64,000 nucleotides of DNA from Pseudolabrys sp963742345 (GCA_963742345.1 CAVULO010000008.1:372001-436000), one strand, 5' to 3'; numbered from the stretch's first letter, positions 7,664 to 18,381 are shown. The notes: generated from the sequence alone by a model not told the origin. Numbers and translations are program-made.

Positions 7664-9220
7664 ATGCCGCCCAAGACGCCTTTTTACATCACAACTGCGA
7701 TCTCATATCCAAATGGCCCACCGCATATCGGCCATGCCTATGAAGCCATCGCCACCGATGCCATCGCGCGCTTTATGCGGCTTGATGGCTACGACGTCTA
7801 TTTCCTCACCGGTACCGACGAACACGGCCAGAAGATCCAGCAAACCGCGGCCAAGGAGGGGCTGACACCGCGACAATTGCTCGATCGCAACGTGCCGCGC
7901 TTCGAGGCAATGGTGAAGCGGATGAATTGCTCGAACGACGACTTCATCCACACTACCGAGGAGCGGCATCATCGTTCGTCCGAAGCGATCTGGCAGCGGA
8001 TGGAGCAGAACGGCGACATCTATCTCGGCAAATATGCGGGCTGGTACTCGGTCCGTGACGAGGCGTACTACGCCGAAAATGAGACGCAGCTGAACGAACA
8101 GAAGGTGCGCGTCGCCACCAAAACCAGTACGCCAGTCGAGTGGGTTGAAGAGTCGAGCTATTTCTTCAAGCTTTCCGCCTATCAGCAGAAACTGCTCGAC
8201 CTTTATGCGCGGCCGAATTTCGTCTTGCCGAAGGAACGGTTGAACGAAGTTGCGAGTTTCGTGCGCGGTGGCCTGCAGGATCTATCGATTTCTCGAACTA
8301 CGTTTGATTGGGGCATTCGCGTGCCGGGCGCAGACGGACACATCATGTATGTGTGGGTGGATGCCCTCACGAATTACATCACCGGCGTTGGCTTTCCCGA
8401 CACCGGCAGTGAAAAATTCAAACGTTATTGGCCGGCGTCACTCCACGTGATCGGCAAGGACATCGTGCGCTTCCATGCGGTTTATTGGCCGGCCTTTTTG
8501 ATGTCGGCGGGCATCGAAGTGCCGCAGCGCATCTTCTCGCACGGCTTTCTGTTCAATCGTGGAGAGAAGATGTCGAAATCGGTCGGTAATGTGATCGATC
8601 CATTTACGATGACCGACACGTATGGTGTCGATCAGTTCCGCTATTTTTTCCTGCGCGAAGTGCCGTTCGGCCAGGACGGAAACTATAGTCATGAGGCGAT
8701 CGTCAATCGCATCAATGCGGATCTCGCGAACGACCTCGGCAACCTGGCGCAGCGTTCGCTGTCGATGATCGGTAAGGCCTTTGACGGAAAACTACCGGAG
8801 CCGGGTGCCTTGAGCGATACGGACAAGACCATACTTGCCGCAGCTGACGCCATGATCGGTGCTGCGCGCGAGCACATGAAAACGCAGCAGCTGCACCAGG
8901 TGCTCAATTGCGCGTGGGCGGTGGTGGCCGACGCCAACCGCTATTTTGCCTCCGAGGCGCCGTGGGCGCTGGCGAAAACCGATCCGAAGCGGCAGGGGAC
9001 CGTTCTCTACGTAACGGCGGAGATATTGCGGCAGGTTGCGATTCTGGCGCAGCCGTTCGTGCCGGGTTCGGCGTCCAAATTGCTCGATCTTCTGGCAATA
9101 AAGCCCGATGAACGCGATTTCGGCGCGCTTAAACCGTCGTCGAGGATCAAGGCGGGCGTCACACTGCCGGCGCCGTCTCCGGTGTTCCCCCGTTACGTGG
9201 AAGCGGAAGACAAGGCCTGA
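7664..9220 (+). CDS. metG: methionyl-tRNA synthetase
   Basis: The 518-residue protein charges tRNA-Met, including the initiator, with methionine. The class I HIGH motif is seen near residue 17 (PNGPPHIGHAYEAIATD), TGTDEHGQKIQ follows, and the KMSKS loop is present (GEKMSKSVGNVIDPF). The cysteine zinc knuckle of the long MetRS form is absent and there is no C-terminal tRNA-binding domain, so this is the short form usual in Hyphomicrobiales. tatD follows three bases later and the PhnP-like hydrolase overlaps tatD, giving a metG-tatD-MBL operon found in many Alphaproteobacteria. The frame is intact. Confidence 0.97.
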   Translation: MPPKTPFYITTAISYPNGPPHIGHAYEAIATDAIARFMRLDGYDVYFLTGTDEHGQKIQQTAAKEGLTPRQLLDRNVPRFEAMVKRMNCSNDDFIHTTEERHHRSSEAIWQRMEQNGDIYLGKYAGWYSVRDEAYYAENETQLNEQKVRVATKTSTPVEWVEESSYFFKLSAYQQKLLDLYARPNFVLPKERLNEVASFVRGGLQDLSISRTTFDWGIRVPGADGHIMYVWVDALTNYITGVGFPDTGSEKFKRYWPASLHVIGKDIVRFHAVYWPAFLMSAGIEVPQRIFSHGFLFNRGEKMSKSVGNVIDPFTMTDTYGVDQFRYFFLREVPFGQDGNYSHEAIVNRINADLANDLGNLAQRSLSMIGKAFDGKLPEPGALSDTDKTILAAADAMIGAAREHMKTQQLHQVLNCAWAVVADANRYFASEAPWALAKTDPKRQGTVLYVTAEILRQVAILAQPFVPGSASKLLDLLAIKPDERDFGALKPSSRIKAGVTLPAPSPVFPRYVEAEDKA

Positions 9221-9223
9221 AAC

Positions 9224-10019
9224 ATGCTGGTGGACAGCCATTGTCACCTGGATTTTCCGGAGTTTTCTTCCGAGCTTGATGCGATTGTCGCGCGTGCTCG
9301 AGCGGCCGGCGTCGGGCGCATCGTCACTGTTTCAACGCGCGTAAAGAGGCACGCGCAGGTGCTCGCGATTGCCGAAAAGTTTTCCGAAGTGTTCTGCTCG
9401 GTCGGCACCCACCCGCACAACGCGCATGAAGAGCTCGACATCGACGCCAAAGCGCTGACGGCGCTCGCCACGCACCCGAAAGTCGTGGCGATCGGCGAGG
9501 CCGGGCTCGACTATCATTACGACAACAGTCCACGCGCCGCCCAGGCTGCGAGCCTCCGGCAGCATATTGCGGCGGCCCGCGAAACCGGCCTGCCGCTGGT
9601 GATCCATTCGCGAGATTGCGACACTGACATGGCGCAGATTTTGCGCGAGGAAAGCGGGAAGGGTGCCTTCCCGGCCGTCCTGCATTGTTTCACTGGCGGC
9701 CGCGAGCTCGCCTCAACAGCCATAGAATTGGGACTTTACGTGTCGTTCACCGGCATCCTGACTTTCAAGCGATCCGACGATTTGCGCGGCAATTGCGGCT
9801 GCGCTGCCGGCCGACCGAATTCTGGTCGAGACCGATGCGCCCTATCTCGCACCGCTCCCATATCGCGGAAAGCGTAACGAACCTGCATACGTAGCCGAAA
9901 CGGCTAAAGTTTTAGCCGATACGCGCGGCGTGTCGGTCGACGAAATCGCGCAGCAGACAACGGAGAATTTTTTCCGGTTGTTCAGCAAAGTGCCTCGCGC
10001 CCTGGCAGACGCCGCATGA
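9224..10019 (+). CDS. tatD: TatD-family metal-dependent DNase, frameshifted in this sequence
   Basis: TatD proteins are TIM-barrel metal hydrolases with 3'-5' exonuclease activity on DNA. Motifs visible are DSHCHLDF at residues 3-10, VGTHPHNAHEEL, IGEAGLDYHYD, VIHSRD and HCFTGG. The first frame runs to about 9788, then conserved reading (ILVETDAPYLAPLPYRGK to the end) continues in another frame and stops at 10017-10019. Removing one G at 9788-9789 restores LRAIAAALPADRIL, as expected for the family. The stop overlaps the start of the next gene (ATGA). I regard the gene as intact in the organism and the shift as a sequencing insertion. Confidence 0.92.
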
Positions 10020-10855
10020 GCTTGACCTTCACCATTCTGGGCTGCGGCTCGTCGATGGGCGTGCCGCGGGTGGCGCTGGGCTGGGGTGAGTGCGATCCGA
10101 GCAATCCGAAGAACCGGAGGCGTCGCTGCTCGCTGCTGGTTGAGCGTATGAATGCCCAGGGGCACCGGACGCGCGTTCTGGTTGATTGCTCGCCCGATCT
10201 TCGCATGCAGCTCCTGGATGCCGAGGTCGATTGGCTCGATGGCGTGTTGATCACCCACGAGCACGCCGACCACACGCACGGTATTGATGATTTGCGGCCG
10301 TTGTTCGTGCACAGACGCCGCCGCGTCGATGTCTACCTGGATGAGCCGACCTCGCGCGCCATGCACGCCCGTTTTGGCTATTGCTTCATGACACCGCCCG
10401 GCAGCGAATATCCGCCGATTGCCACCGAGAAGCGCCTGGTGCCCGGCCAGCGGGTCACGATCGAGGGGCAGGGTGGCCCTATCGAGGCGTTGCCGGTCCT
10501 GCAGGATCACGGCGACATCCCGTCCCTCGGGTTCCGTTTTGGCAATGTCGCCTACTCGGCCGATATCAAGAAACTGCCGGCGGAAAGCATAACGGCCTTG
10601 AGCGGTCTCGACGTCTGGATCGTCGACGCGCTGCGCAAGACGCCACATCCAAGCCATTTCAATCTCGACGAGGCATTGGAGTGGATTGCGCGCATCAAAC
10701 CGAAGCGGGCGATCCTGACCAACCTGCACACCGACATGGATTACGCGACGCTGCGCGCGCACTTGCCGGCGGCGGTCGAACCAGCCTACGACCGGATGAG
10801 CTTCGCTGCTCGCTTGAATGCTGACTTCAGACGCCATTCGTACACAGCCCATTGA
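10016..10855 (+). CDS. PhnP-like metallo-beta-lactamase-fold hydrolase
   Basis: This 279-residue protein has the metallo-beta-lactamase fold. It begins LTFTILGCGSSMGVPRV, carries the metal-binding motif ITHEHADHTHGIDDLRP near residue 80, and has a late Asp/His region (YSADIKKLP, HPSHFNLDEALEW). The N-terminal GCGSSxGVP pattern is shared with PhnP phosphodiesterases, but there is no phn operon here. In Alphaproteobacteria the gene regularly follows metG-tatD, so its role is probably general nucleotide or phosphodiester hydrolysis. Its start overlaps the tatD stop by three bases. No frameshift is seen. Confidence 0.88.
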   Translation: MSLTFTILGCGSSMGVPRVALGWGECDPSNPKNRRRRCSLLVERMNAQGHRTRVLVDCSPDLRMQLLDAEVDWLDGVLITHEHADHTHGIDDLRPLFVHRRRRVDVYLDEPTSRAMHARFGYCFMTPPGSEYPPIATEKRLVPGQRVTIEGQGGPIEALPVLQDHGDIPSLGFRFGNVAYSADIKKLPAESITALSGLDVWIVDALRKTPHPSHFNLDEALEWIARIKPKRAILTNLHTDMDYATLRAHLPAAVEPAYDRMSFAARLNADFRRHSYTAH

Positions 10856-10919
10856 AATATCGACTTTTATCTAAAATTGCAGGCGCGCTTGATGCTTCCC
10901 CAGGCAACCCATACAGATA

Positions 10920-10947
10920 ATATTCCATAATATGTCTTATGCGAATC
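10920..10947 (-). other. candidate dif site (XerC/XerD chromosome dimer resolution)
   Basis: Read on the - strand, this 28-bp site has a left arm GATTCGCATAA, a 6-base centre GACATA and a right arm TTATGGAATAT. That is the 11-6-11 layout of dif. Compared with E. coli dif from memory, the left (XerC) arm matches 9 of 11 and the right (XerD) arm 8 of 11, with CATAA and TTATG flanking the centre exactly. It sits in the noncoding gap between the MBL gene and mazG. Genes to the left are on + and the long ntr block to the right is on -, so both point toward it, as expected at a replication terminus. Confidence 0.75.
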
Positions 10948-11034
10948 ACGAGCATCGGTCGCAGCCGCCGGCGCGCTTTGCTACGGTTCGCGGCTGTTCC
11001 GACGCACGCAAACCTCAGCTCAAGCCCAGTCCCC

Positions 11035-11850
11035 GTGAAGCCCTCCCGCGACATTTCCCGCCTGATTGAGATCATGGCGGCGCTGCGCACGCCTGGAAGC
11101 GGTTGCCCATGGGACCTCGAGCAGAATTTCCGAACCATCGCGCCCTATACGCTTGAGGAAGCCTACGAGGTGGCCGACGCCATCGCGCGCGACGATCTGG
11201 CGGGACTGAAGGACGAACTGGGCGACCTCCTGTTGCAGGTCGTGTTCCACGCCCGGATGGCACAGGAACAAGGCGCCTTCGATTTCGCCGACGTGGTCGA
11301 AGACGATCACCAGCGAAGCTGATCCGCCGGCATCCGCACGTCTTTGCCGATGCCGACGGCAAGACCGCCAAGGCCGTCGAGGGCCTGTGGGAGCGGATCA
11401 AGGCCGAGGAAAAGGCCGAACGCGGCGAGGCAGGCGCCAAAGGGAGCGCTCGGCCGGGGTGCCGGTCGCCCTTCCCGCGTTAACCGTGCCCTAAAGCTCC
11501 AGGACAAGGCCGGCCGGGTTGGCTTCGACTGGAACGATCCGCGCGCCGTCCTCGCCAAGATCCGCGAGGAAGCCGACGAGATCGAGGCGGAACTCGATCG
11601 TGGCGACAAAGGCCGGATGGCCGCGGAGGTCGGCGATCTGTTGTTCGCCGTGGTCAATCTCGCCCGCCATCTCGATGCCGATCCGGAAGGCGTCCTGCGC
11701 GGCGACCAACCTCAAATTCGAACGTCGCTTCGCCGCAATCGAGCGCGCATTGGCCGCGCGCGGAAAAACGCCCAAGGACGCAAGTCTGGCCGAAATGGAC
11801 AGGCTGTGGGACGAGGCGAAGGCGGCCGAAAAGTCCGTAAGCCTAAGCGC
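11035..11850 (+). CDS. mazG: MazG nucleoside triphosphate pyrophosphohydrolase, frameshifted in this sequence
   Basis: MazG hydrolyses (d)NTPs to monophosphates. The first MazG domain reads ISRLIEIMAALRTPGSGCPWD, YEVADAI and LKDELGDLLLQVVFHARMA. The second reads DEIEAEL, MAAEVGDLLFAVVNLARHL and NLKFERRFAAIERAL, and the protein ends near WDEAKAAEK. The start is probably the GTG at 11035; the ATG at 10939 would lie inside the dif site. Conserved sequence changes frame near 11302, 11316, 11450, 11490 and 11702; single extra bases explain four of these and one missing base the fifth. The 3' end is uncertain by some tens of bases and converges on hflX. Confidence 0.85.
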
Positions 11851-13195
11851 TGAATTTCGCCCGCACCCGCGCAGCCTTGTCTGGATCAGCGCGCACCGTC
11901 ACCGCCAGGCGACCGTCGTCGCGCATCTCCCGGGACAGCACTTCTGAATGGCGATAGAGCCAGCTCAAGCCCGCGCCATCGGCGGGATCGATCGACAGTT
12001 CAAGCGTCTGACGGTTTTCGCCAAGGCGCGTTTCGATCGCCCAGCGAGCAGATTCGATCCCTTCCCCGCTCAATGCCGACACCGGAAGCGGCCGGCGTGC
12101 GATGGCTTGCCGCTCGGCCAGATTGAGCAATCCGCGCGCGGCCTTCGATTGTCGAGCCGGTCGATCTTGTTCCAGACCTCGATCAGGCGTGGATCGGCGG
12201 CTTCGATACCAAGTTCGGCGAGAACTTTTTCGACGTCGTGAGACTGCGCGTCGGAATCCTCATGCGACATGTCGCGCACGTGCAGAATGACATCGGCTTC
12301 GATCACTTCTTCCAACGTGGCGCGAAAAGCCGCCACCAGCATGGTCGGAAGATCGGAGATAAACCCGACGGTGTCCGACAGAATGATCCGGGCGCCGTGC
12401 GGCAGATCGGCTGCGCGCAGCGTTGGATCGAGCGTGGCGAACAGCATGTCGGCCGACAGCACGCTCGCAGCGGTCATGCGGTTGAACAGCGTCGATTTGC
12501 CGGCATTGGTATAGCCAACCAGCGCCACGATCGGATAAGGCACGCGCTTTCGGCTGTCGCGGTGCAGCTTGCGGGTGCGCTTGACCTTGTCGAGTTCGGC
12601 TTCGATGCGCGCAATGCGGTCTTCGATCACGCGGCGGTCCGCCTCGATCTGCGTCTCGCCCGGCCCGCCGAGAAAACCGAATCCGCCGCGTTGCCGCTCA
12701 AGATGTGTCCATGAGCGAACCAGCCGGCTTTTCTGATAAGTCGAGATGTGCGAGCTCGACCTGCAACGCGCCTTCACGCGTGCGTGCGCGCCGTCCGAAG
12801 ATTTCGAGGATCAAGCCGGTGCGGTCGATGACCTTCGTGTTCCAGGCCTTCTCCAGATTGCGCTGCTGAACCGGCGAGACCGGGCAATCCATCACCACGA
12901 CGGACGCCGAGAGGCTTTTCACCAGCCCGGCGATCTCATCGACCTTGCCCTTGCCGATATAGGTCGCGGGCCGAATGTCATTGAGCGTGACCAGCCCTGC
13001 CTCGACCACGTTCAGATCGATGGCGCGCGCAAGACCGGCGGCCTCCTCGAGGCGCGCCTCAGGCGTGCGCGCATCCGTCGGCGCGCGGGCGCCAGCCTCT
13101 GCGGCGGTGCGTTTTTGAGCCACGGCTCAATGACAATCGCACGGCCGGTCTCTGCGCCCGAGCGGTTGGGCTCAGGAGATCGGCGCGTTGGTCAC
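11843..13195 (-). CDS. hflX: HflX ribosome-associated GTPase, frameshifted in this sequence
   Basis: HflX is a GTPase that splits stalled ribosomes and is linked to heat stress. The N-terminal domain reads VEAGLVTLNDIRPATYIGKGKVDEI and VVVMDCPVSPVQQRNLE. A coiled linker follows (GGPGETQIEADRRVI), then the G domain with G1 GYTNAGKS, G3 DTVGF and G4 NKID, and a C-terminal region to 11843. Frame breaks near 13110, 12737, 12151 and 12137 are explained by single extra bases; removing the T near 12737 restores HLDYQKSR. An upstream segment (ETGRAIVIEPWLK) indicates that the true start is near the GTG at 13195, just after hfq. The hfq-hflX order is conserved in Proteobacteria. Confidence 0.9.
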
Positions 13196-13211
13196 GGCGA
13201 CGTACTTCCAA

Positions 13212-13472
13212 TTAGACCTTGTCTCCGGCCGGCGGCTCGTCGGCACCTTCGAACAGCTGGATCGGATGACCCGGCATGATGGTCGAGATCGCGTGCTTGT
13301 AGACGAGCTGGGAATGTCCGTCCCGCCGCAACAGCACGCAGAAATTATCGAACCAGGTCACCACGCCCTGCAATTTGACGCCGTTCACCAGAAAGATGGT
13401 GAGCGGAATTTTGCTTTTGCGGACGTGATTGAGAAAAGTGTCTTGCAGATTTTGCGCACGATCGGCTGCCAT
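13212..13472 (-). CDS. hfq: RNA chaperone Hfq
   Basis: The 86-residue protein begins MAADRAQNLQDTFLNHVRKS. The Sm1 motif (FLVNGVKLQGVVTWFDNFCVLL) and the Sm2 motif (YKHAISTIMP) are complete. Hfq forms a hexameric ring that binds small RNAs and their mRNA targets; in Hyphomicrobiales it also affects nitrogen-fixation regulation. The start is set at 13472 by the family; an in-frame upstream ATG would add 23 unrelated residues. A 265-base gap separates it from dat, enough for its own promoter: TTGACG on the - strand near 13650 could be a -35 box. hflX follows 16 bases downstream. Confidence 0.96.
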   Translation of the reverse strand: MAADRAQNLQDTFLNHVRKSKIPLTIFLVNGVKLQGVVTWFDNFCVLLRRDGHSQLVYKHAISTIMPGHPIQLFEGADEPPAGDKV

Positions 13473-13737
13473 GGCCGTTTTCCATTTTTTGCTCGCGTCT
13501 AGCGCGCGAGACCTTCTTTGCCCAAGTCCTTCCGCATGCACGCGTTTAGATCATGCGCCGCTTTGCCCCTCGCAGAAGCGGTGCGAGGCCCGGGAACCGC
13601 TATTAGATGGCAGGTACTCTCCGGGCGCAAGCACAAGTTCGCGAAGGCTGCGTCAAGATGCCTGAGATAATAGACGATTTTTCGAGATTTTTCGCGTAGC
13701 TGGACGCGCCTTGCCGATGCCCGCGAGACCGAGATCT

Positions 13738-14601
13738 CTATTCGCTGATCTCGGCGTGGCGGTGATAGTCGCGACGCAGAGCCGTCGCGATCAATCCGGG
13801 CGCGCCGTTTCCGACCGGGCGGCCGTCGATGCTCACGACCGGCAACACGATCTGGCTTGCCGAGGTGACGAAAGCTTCGCGCGCGGCAGTAGGCCTCCTC
13901 GACGGTAAAGCAGCGCTCTTCAAAGGCGAGGCCCTGCGCCTTGATTACGTCGATCACGACCGAACGCGTGATGCCGGGCAGGATGTCGTGGCCCAGCGGA
14001 TGCGTGATCAACTTGCCGTCGCGGCTTCACGATCCAGGCATTCGACGATGCGCCTTCGGTGACGCGACCTTGCGCGTCGACCAGCCAGGCTTCGCGGGCG
14101 CCCTGCTCGCGCGCGGCCTGCTTGGCCAATACGTTCGGCAGCAACGCGACCGATTTGATGTCGACGCGCTTCCAGCGGATGTCAGGCACGGTGACAACGG
14201 CAATTCCTTCCGCCGCAAGTTGCTCGAGGCGCTCCAGATCATTGCTGCGCGCGGTGACGACCAGCGACGGCCGGGTATCTGCCGGCCGGAAACGGAAAAT
14301 CCCGTCGCGCCACACCGCGGGTGACCTGAACGTAGACGATGCCGTCGCGCACGCGATTGCGTCGGATCGTTTCGCGCAGCACAACCGCCAGTGCGGCAGG
14401 CGACATCGGGCGCGCGATACGCAATTCGCCAAGTGAACGGTCGAGGCGCGCCATGTGTCGACGCTCGTCGATCAGACGCCCTTCCCTCACCTCGCAGACT
14501 TCGTAGACACCGTCGGCAAATTGGTATCCGCGATCTTCGACCGCGACCTTGGCGTCGCTTCGCGGCAGGTAGCGGCCATTGACGTAAGCGATGCGCGACA
14601 T
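13738..14601 (-). CDS. dat: D-amino-acid (D-alanine) aminotransferase, frameshifted in this sequence
   Basis: A fold-type IV PLP aminotransferase that interconverts D-alanine and D-glutamate, supplying D-Glu for peptidoglycan. Motifs are FADGVYEVCEVREGRLID, YVQVTRGVARRDFPFP, DIRWKRVDIKSVALLPNVLAKQ (containing the PLP lysine) and TEGASSNAWIV. Conserved reading changes frame near 14286, 14031 and 13886, and deleting one base at each restores the family sequence (FPPADTRP, WIVKRDGKLITH, EEAYAAREAF). The ATG at 14601 lies six bases after the ntrX stop, so it is cotranscribed with ntrYX. The ntrX-dat-hfq order is typical of Bradyrhizobium-like genomes. BCAT or ADC lyase are alternatives in the fold class, but context favours Dat. 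Confidence 0.85.
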
Positions 14602-14607
14602 GAAACG

Positions 14608-15985
14608 CTAATCGATTCCGAGCGCTTTGAGCTTGCGATGCAGATGCGGAACGTTCCATGCCGACAAATTCGGCGGTGCGCGAGATATTGCCGCCGAAGC
14701 GGCTGATCTGCGCTACCAGATATTCGCGTTCGAATACTTCGCGGGCATCGCGCAACGGCAGACCCATCAGATGCTCGCCGCCGTTGCCATTCGGCATGCT
14801 CGGCACCATTGAGCCGACGTCCGGCGGCAGCATGCTTGCGTTCATCACGGCGTCCGGATCGCCGCCCGGCAAGAATCATCAGCCGCTCGATATTGTTGCG
14901 CAGCTGTCGCACATTGCCGGGCCAATTGTGCGATTGCAGGACTGCCATGGCGTCCTCGCCGATACGGCGCTTCGGCAGGCCGGTCGCCAGCGAAATCTGG
15001 TCCATGAAATAGTCGACGAGATCGGGAACATCTTCGCGCCGCTCGGCCAGCGGCGGCACGCGGATCGGCACGACCGCAAGACGATGGTAGAGGTCCTCGC
15101 GGAATTTACCCTCGGCGATCAGTAGCTTCGAGATTTCGCGCGGTCGACGACACGATGCGCACATCGACGGCGATTTTGGTGCTGCCGCCGACCCGCTGGA
15201 ATGTCTGGTCCACGAGCACACGCAAGATCTTGTTTTGCGTCTCTCGCGGAAGGTCGGCAATGTCGTCGAAAAACAGCGTGCCGCCGTGCGCCTCTTCGAG
15301 CGCTCCCGGCTTGCGTCCCTCCGAACCGTTCGATTGATCGACGCCGAACAGTTCGATTTCCATGCGCTCCGGCGTGATGGCAGCTGCGTTAATGACGACA
15401 AAGGGACCGCTCGCACGCCCCGACAACTGATGAAGTGTCCGCGCAGCCAGTTCCTTGCCCGCCCCTGACGGGCCGACGACCAGGACGCGGCTATTGGTCG
15501 GCGCCACGCGTTCGATTGCCTGACGCAATTGGGCGACCAGCGGCGGAGCGACCAACCAGCGTCGCGGGCAGCGGCGCCATCTGCTTGAGCTGCTTAACCT
15601 CGCGTTTAAGCCGTGAGTTTTCCAGCGCGCGGTCGGCCACGAGGACCAGTCGGTCGGCCTTGAACGGTTTTTCGATGAAATCGTAGGCACCATGCTTGAT
15701 GGCAGCCACCGCGGTCTCGATGTTGCCGTGACCGGAAATCATGACGACTGGAAGTTCGGCGTGCTCCTGCTTGACGGCATCGAGCAATTGCAGACCGTCG
15801 AGCTTGCTGCCCTGCAGCCAGATATCGAGAAAGACCAGATTTGGCCGTCGCGTCGCGATCGCCGCCAGCGCTTCATCGCTGTTGCGCGCGGTCCGCGTGT
15901 CGTAGCCCTCATCCTGCAGGATGCCCGCCACAAGATCGCGGATATCGGCCTCATCGTCGACTATCAAAATTTCGGCGGCCATCAT
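14608..15985 (-). CDS. ntrX: NtrX response regulator, frameshifted in this sequence
   Basis: NtrX is a sigma54-type response regulator paired with NtrY in nitrogen and redox control. The receiver domain (ILIVDDEADIRDLVAGIL, FLDIWLQGSKLDGLQLLD, MISGHGNIETAV, FIEKPF) covers residues 1-120. An AAA+ domain follows (VGPSGAGKELAARTLHQLSG, GGTLFFDDIADL, WPGNVRQLRN), ending with a Fis-type helix-turn-helix (NISRTAEFVGMERSA). The central ELFG loop reads IELFGVDQSNGSEG, not GAFTGA, so sigma54 contact is probably lost, as usual in NtrX. Conserved reading changes frame near 15560, 15130, 14865 and 14640. ATG is at 15985 or 15982, one base after the ntrY stop. Confidence 0.92.
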
Positions 15986-15986
15986 G

Positions 15987-18234
15987 TCACCCGCACGCGA
16001 TCTTGGGCTTTTTCGGAACCGGCGGCGTTCGACTTTGCCCGCGGCGGCAAAACGGACGCGCACCCAGGCGCCACGTTGGCCCGGGAATTTTCTCGGCGGC
16101 GTCACGCAGCTCGATGCTGCCGCCATGTTCCTCGACGATGCGCCCGACGATGGCAAGACCGAGTCCGGTTCCCTTTTCCCGGGTCGTGACATACGGCTCG
16201 AGCAGCCGGCTACGATTTGCCGTCGGCAAGCCGATGCCGTTGTCGACAACATCGATCACAATGTCGTCGCCATCGCGCGCGGCGTAGACATGGATCACTG
16301 CCCTTACCCAGCTCACTTGGAGGAACGGCCGCAATTGCCTCAGTTGCGTTCTTGATGATGTTGGTAAGCGCCTGCGAAATCAACCGACGGTCAAATCGAG
16401 CCGGCATCGGATCTTCGGAAATCTCGGAGTCGATATCGATTTCCGAATTGCCAACACGCATCAAGAATACCGTCTGCCGTACGGCGTCAGCGACGTCCTC
16501 CGCGGCGAGCACGGGTTTCGGCATGCGCGCAAAATGAGAAAACTCGTCGACCATCCGCCTTATGTCATCGACCTGTCGAATGATGGTGTCGGTACACTGC
16601 TCGAAAACGCCACGGTCCTCGCCGATCATTTTCCCGTATTTCCGGCGCAGGCGTTCCGCCGATAGTTGAATGGGCGTAAGCGGGTTCTTTATCTCATGCG
16701 CAATACGACGTGCCACGTCCGCCCACGCTGAAGTACGCTGGGCAGCTACCAGTTCGGTAATATCATCGAGCGTCACCACGAATCCGCGATCGGTGTCGCC
16801 CGATTGCTCGCTAGTGACACGCACTGACAAATTGCGTTCACGTCCGTTGCGGCTGACGGTAATCTGGTCTTGCGTCGGGGCGCCCGATTGCGCAGCAGCC
16901 ATAGTTTCTGCGAGTTCAGGCAGAACTTCGGCCAATGGATGGCCGAGGGCTTCGCTTTCTGCGCGGCCGATCAGTTTTTCCGCTGACCGGTTTAGAATAC
17001 TGACATTTCCGTTACTATCCACGCCGATAACGCCCGCGCTGGCGCCCGCCAGCACGGCCTCGGTGAAACGACGGCGGCTGTCGATGAGATCGCGCGCATG
17101 CATGATGTCGTCGCGCTGCGTGCGCAACTCTTGCGTCATGCGATTGAAGGTTTCACCGAGATGAGCGAGATCGCCTTCAGCTTGACGAACTGGCACTCGA
17201 ACATAAAGATTTCCAGTTGACACGGCATTGGCGGCGCCGATCAGCCGGCGGATGGGCGCGACCAACCGATTGGCGAAATTAAAGCCCATCCAGACTGCCG
17301 AGAGAAGCACGATGAGTGCGATCACGGTGTACATCAACGCAAAGGCAACCTGTACACCGACGCGTCGCGATTCGAGCGCAGCATATTCGGTGACACTCGC
17401 CCGGGTCGCCTGCAATTGCGGTACAACGCGCGGATCGAGTAGCCGCGTCACATATAGGTAATAGTTGTCATACTGATCGAGTTTGATGATTGCCGCGACA
17501 TAGTTGGTATCCGGCAAGAGTACGATTTGCGGGTCTTTATCGGTGATATGAGAGAGTGCATCGCGCGGCGGCAGTGCGAATGTCTGATTCACATTTACGT
17601 CGGCCCGGGCAATGACTTTGAGATCTTTGTCGATCACAATCGCAGCCGACAGGCCGCGAACCGAAGCCTGAAAAGTAAGAAACTGTCGGAGCTTTTCCGG
17701 ATCTTGATCAAATACCGCTTTGGTGCGCGTGATGTCGTAGGCCATCACCATGATGTCGGATCGCACGATCTGCGCATGGTCGCGCAGATAAGCCTCTGCA
17801 ACGATAAGCGAGTTCTCGATCGCCGCACGCGTACGCGTGGAAAACAGCCGGTCAAGTCCACGATCGAGGGTGACGCTTGCAACGATCGCCACCATGATCG
17901 CCGGAGCGGCGGCGATGACAGAGAACAACCCGACGATACGCACGTGAAGCCGCGCGGCGGCACGTCCACTACGCCGAGCCTGCACCACTTGCCAAACCTC
18001 TCGCACGATGAGGCCGAGCAGCAGCAGCACCGTCGCTGCATTCACGAGCAGCAGGGTCACCACGACATAATGTGTGGGCAAAATGGGAGTTAGGTCGGCA
18101 AGAACGATGAAAGTAACGAAGGCCGACAGCAGGGCGAGCCCAACCGCAATCGGACCAAGAATACGCGTTTCCCCCCGCTTAGCGGGGGCGCCCGCAAGCG
18201 CTGACTCGGCGGTGGCGGCCTGTTCGACGCTCAT
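15987..18234 (-). CDS. ntrY: NtrY sensor histidine kinase, frameshifted near its C-terminus
   Basis: A membrane sensor kinase partner of NtrX. The start at the ATG at 18234 follows AGGGG; earlier in-frame starts add unrelated residues. Two N-terminal membrane spans (ILGPIAVGLALLSAFVTFIV, YVVVTLLLVNAATVLLLLGL), a periplasmic region, further spans near residues 85-105 and 300-320, a HAMP linker (NRLVAPIRRLIGAAN), a PAS domain (GVDSNGNVSILNRSAEKL), the H-box (ARRIAHEIKNPLTPI) and the ATPase motifs (VVDNGIGLP, GTGLGLAIVGRIV) are seen in order. Frame breaks near 16300, 16090 and 16030 fall in the ATPase tail. The stop TGA lies one base before the ntrX start. A 147-base gap separates it from ntrC. 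Confidence 0.93.
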
Positions 18235-18381
18235 TGACCCCTGGCGGCGGAAAACGAGGGGAGCAGCTGCCCAACTGGACAAAAGGCGCAGGCCCTCCCC
18301 GGGCACTGATGCTTTTATACAACAATGTTGCCGAATTGCGACAAATCCGCGGCGCAAAGCCCAGATTCGTTGAGCGGCCAG

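Noticed and set aside
10939..11034. ATG at 10939 as the mazG start
   Set aside because: It lies inside the dif candidate and adds 32 residues with no MazG similarity; GTG at 11035 begins the conserved region.
11035..11947. Programmed frameshifting in mazG or tatD
   Set aside because: No slippery heptamer or downstream structure stands out at the break points, several breaks occur per gene, and the same type of extra base recurs in unrelated genes.
13473..13737. A small RNA gene between dat and hfq
   Set aside because: A 7-bp stem and a possible -35 box are present but no matching -10 box or terminator, so a plain hfq leader is the safer reading.
9788..16300. A block of decaying pseudogenes as genome reduction
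   Set aside because: All motifs and catalytic residues are retained, breaks are single bases, and the genes include hflX, ntrX and others usually kept; sequencing insertions are the simpler cause.
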